Source: Chitinophagales bacterium
Lineage (GTDB): Bacteria > Bacteroidota > Bacteroidia > Chitinophagales > JAHDHT01
Assembly (NCBI GenBank): GCA_020631175.1
Contig: JAHDHT010000059.1
Coordinates: forward strand, 1 to 15,200
DNA: 15,200 nt
Reading direction: 5' to 3'
Shown here: positions 14,263-15,200 of the stretch, one piece after another
Layout: each line of letters begins with the position of its first letter
How positions within the stretch are numbered: position 1 is the stretch's first letter
Notes under the pieces: generated by a model
The model's input: the letters and a program-made list of their open reading frames with translations, nothing else
The model's database searches: none
What the model was told of the DNA's origin: nothing
Made by a program: the position numbers and the translations under genes

Positions 14263-15200
14263 TCAGTTTTCTTCAGATAAGAGGGTAACTGTCATCGTTT
14301 GGTTGTGTAGTTCGCAATTAACTTCACCGGCAAAAGGAGCCAATTCACCATAAGAATAAAAACCAGTGATAGTGGTTTGTGGATCAAGCATGTCTTTAAC
14401 CGATTCAATTTCTTCTTCTATTCGTTGATCCAATACAAGTCTCCTTCCAACACAACTAACTAATATTGCTAATTCAGGAGTCTGCCCTTGTAAAATCGCA
14501 GACTCAGCTGCATCAGTCGCACCATCAATCAACTTTTCGAAGTTCGCCTTCATTAGCTTGGCTTTCGCACCTTCAGGTAAATCACCGGCAAAAGTCATCG
14601 ATTGAGAAGCTTCGTCAACTGAAAGTATGGTTCTTACCTTCGGTTTATCCTGATCCCCGGTAGTTATACTTAAGGGAAAATGCAAAGCTGAGCCGGGTAG
14701 CTCTTGAGCTTTTTCACCAAGATATTTTTTATATAGCTGCAGCGCAGATTGATGGTCTAATTCATAAAGAACATTTCCTTCAGATTTAGTAATCGTTCGG
14801 GTTGGGCCAAATACATCCCAGCCGCCGACACTTCCATAGCCAATCTTTACTGGTCCGTAAAAGCCAACAGCAACAATGTTACCTGTACTTGGTTTTTCAT
14901 TTAGTCCGGTTAGAGTAGTATCGAAATTAGCCATATCACCGGCTAAACCACCAGTAACAGTTACTCCATCCAGTTCGCTTTCAAAGCCACCGGCAAGTTC
15001 ACTACCATTTACTCCTAATCCATCCGAAATAATAAATATATGTTTCAGGTCTTCAGCATTCAGCATTTTTGCTACTTCAGCACCTTTGCTAAAGCTGTTT
15101 TTAGGATTCGAAATTTCAATTTTTGCTGTACGATAAGAAGCCTTTTCAAACTGAATTGCTGTAATAGATATACCTCCATCGAGTACTTTCGTGCCGCAAA
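14263..15200 (-). CDS. FIST-domain sensory protein, start outside window
   Basis: FIST (F-box and intracellular signal transduction) domains are predicted small-ligand sensors, possibly for amino acids, found next to or fused to signalling proteins. The minus-strand frame is open from the window end (about 15198) to TGA at 14263-14265, so the 5' end is missing. The ATG at 15066 is internal, because conserved FIST_N sequence (GGISITAIQFEKASYRTAKI) lies upstream of it. The N-terminal FIST part includes LKHIFIISDGLGVNGSELAGG and VTVTGGLAGD. The C-terminal FIST_C part includes AILVSCVGRRLVLDQR and the family signature GFYSYGELAPF. There is no membrane segment. It is the first visible gene of the operon; the promoter lies outside the window. 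Confidence 0.9.
   Translation of the reverse strand, partial: CGTKVLDGGISITAIQFEKASYRTAKIEISNPKNSFSKGAEVAKMLNAEDLKHIFIISDGLGVNGSELAGGFESELDGVTVTGGLAGDMANFDTTLTGLNEKPSTGNIVAVGFYGPVKIGYGSVGGWDVFGPTRTITKSEGNVLYELDHQSALQLYKKYLGEKAQELPGSALHFPLSITTGDQDKPKVRTILSVDEASQSMTFAGDLPEGAKAKLMKANFEKLIDGATDAAESAILQGQTPELAILVSCVGRRLVLDQRIEEEIESVKDMLDPQTTITGFYSYGELAPFAGEVNCELHNQTMTVTLLSEEN

Noticed and set aside
15064..15066. ATG at 15066 (-) as the start of the FIST gene
   Set aside because: The same frame continues without a stop to about 15198 with FIST-like sequence, so the true start is beyond the window.

Overview
This AT-rich window looks like a chromosome segment of a member of the Bacteroidota. Four things point there. 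The primary sigma factor is the short form without region 1.1. Promoter-like sites match the TTTG / TAnnTTTG pattern of that phylum. The giant secreted protein ends in a type IX secretion (T9SS) sorting tail, which is restricted to this group. Shine-Dalgarno sequences are weak or absent. I cannot fix the genus from sequence alone.

Layout, left to right. Positions 1-1922 (+) hold the 3' part of pnp (PNPase; its start lies outside the window), closed by a strong hairpin terminator at 1948-1984. A promoter at 2030-2061 precedes rpoD (2159-3025, +). Next is a two-gene unit whose genes overlap by ATGA: a GCS2-like carboxylate-amine ligase fused to two CBS domains (3164-5101, +) and a zinc-dependent aspartoacylase/succinylglutamate desuccinylase-type hydrolase (5098-6033, +). 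A 414-base non-coding stretch (6034-6447) carries a promoter-like site, several inverted repeats and one doubtful small ORF. It leads into a 1906-residue secreted protein (6448-12168, +) made of a signal peptide, nine tandem ~184-residue six-cysteine repeats and a T9SS tail. Two facing terminators (12194-12230 on + and 12286-12315 on -) separate it from a minus-strand operon. In its own direction that operon reads FIST-domain sensor protein (14263 to the window end; start missing), soluble PAS histidine kinase (12779-14257) and single-domain response regulator (12338-12754).

How the genes work together. pnp and rpoD are core RNA-decay and transcription genes. The ligase/hydrolase pair is translationally coupled and probably makes and breaks, or trims, the same kind of amide bond; its substrate is unknown. 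The FIST protein, kinase and receiver form a complete cytoplasmic signalling chain whose output is not in the window. The giant protein is probably an outer-surface or secreted adhesin or stalk.

The most unusual observation is in the giant protein. Its repeat array has a stretch of 1,489 consecutive codons (7102-11568) with no lysine or arginine codon, although its acidic residues, six cysteines and one histidine per unit are conserved. I recognise no described name for this repeat family. I see no mobile element, CRISPR array, tRNA or rRNA in the window.
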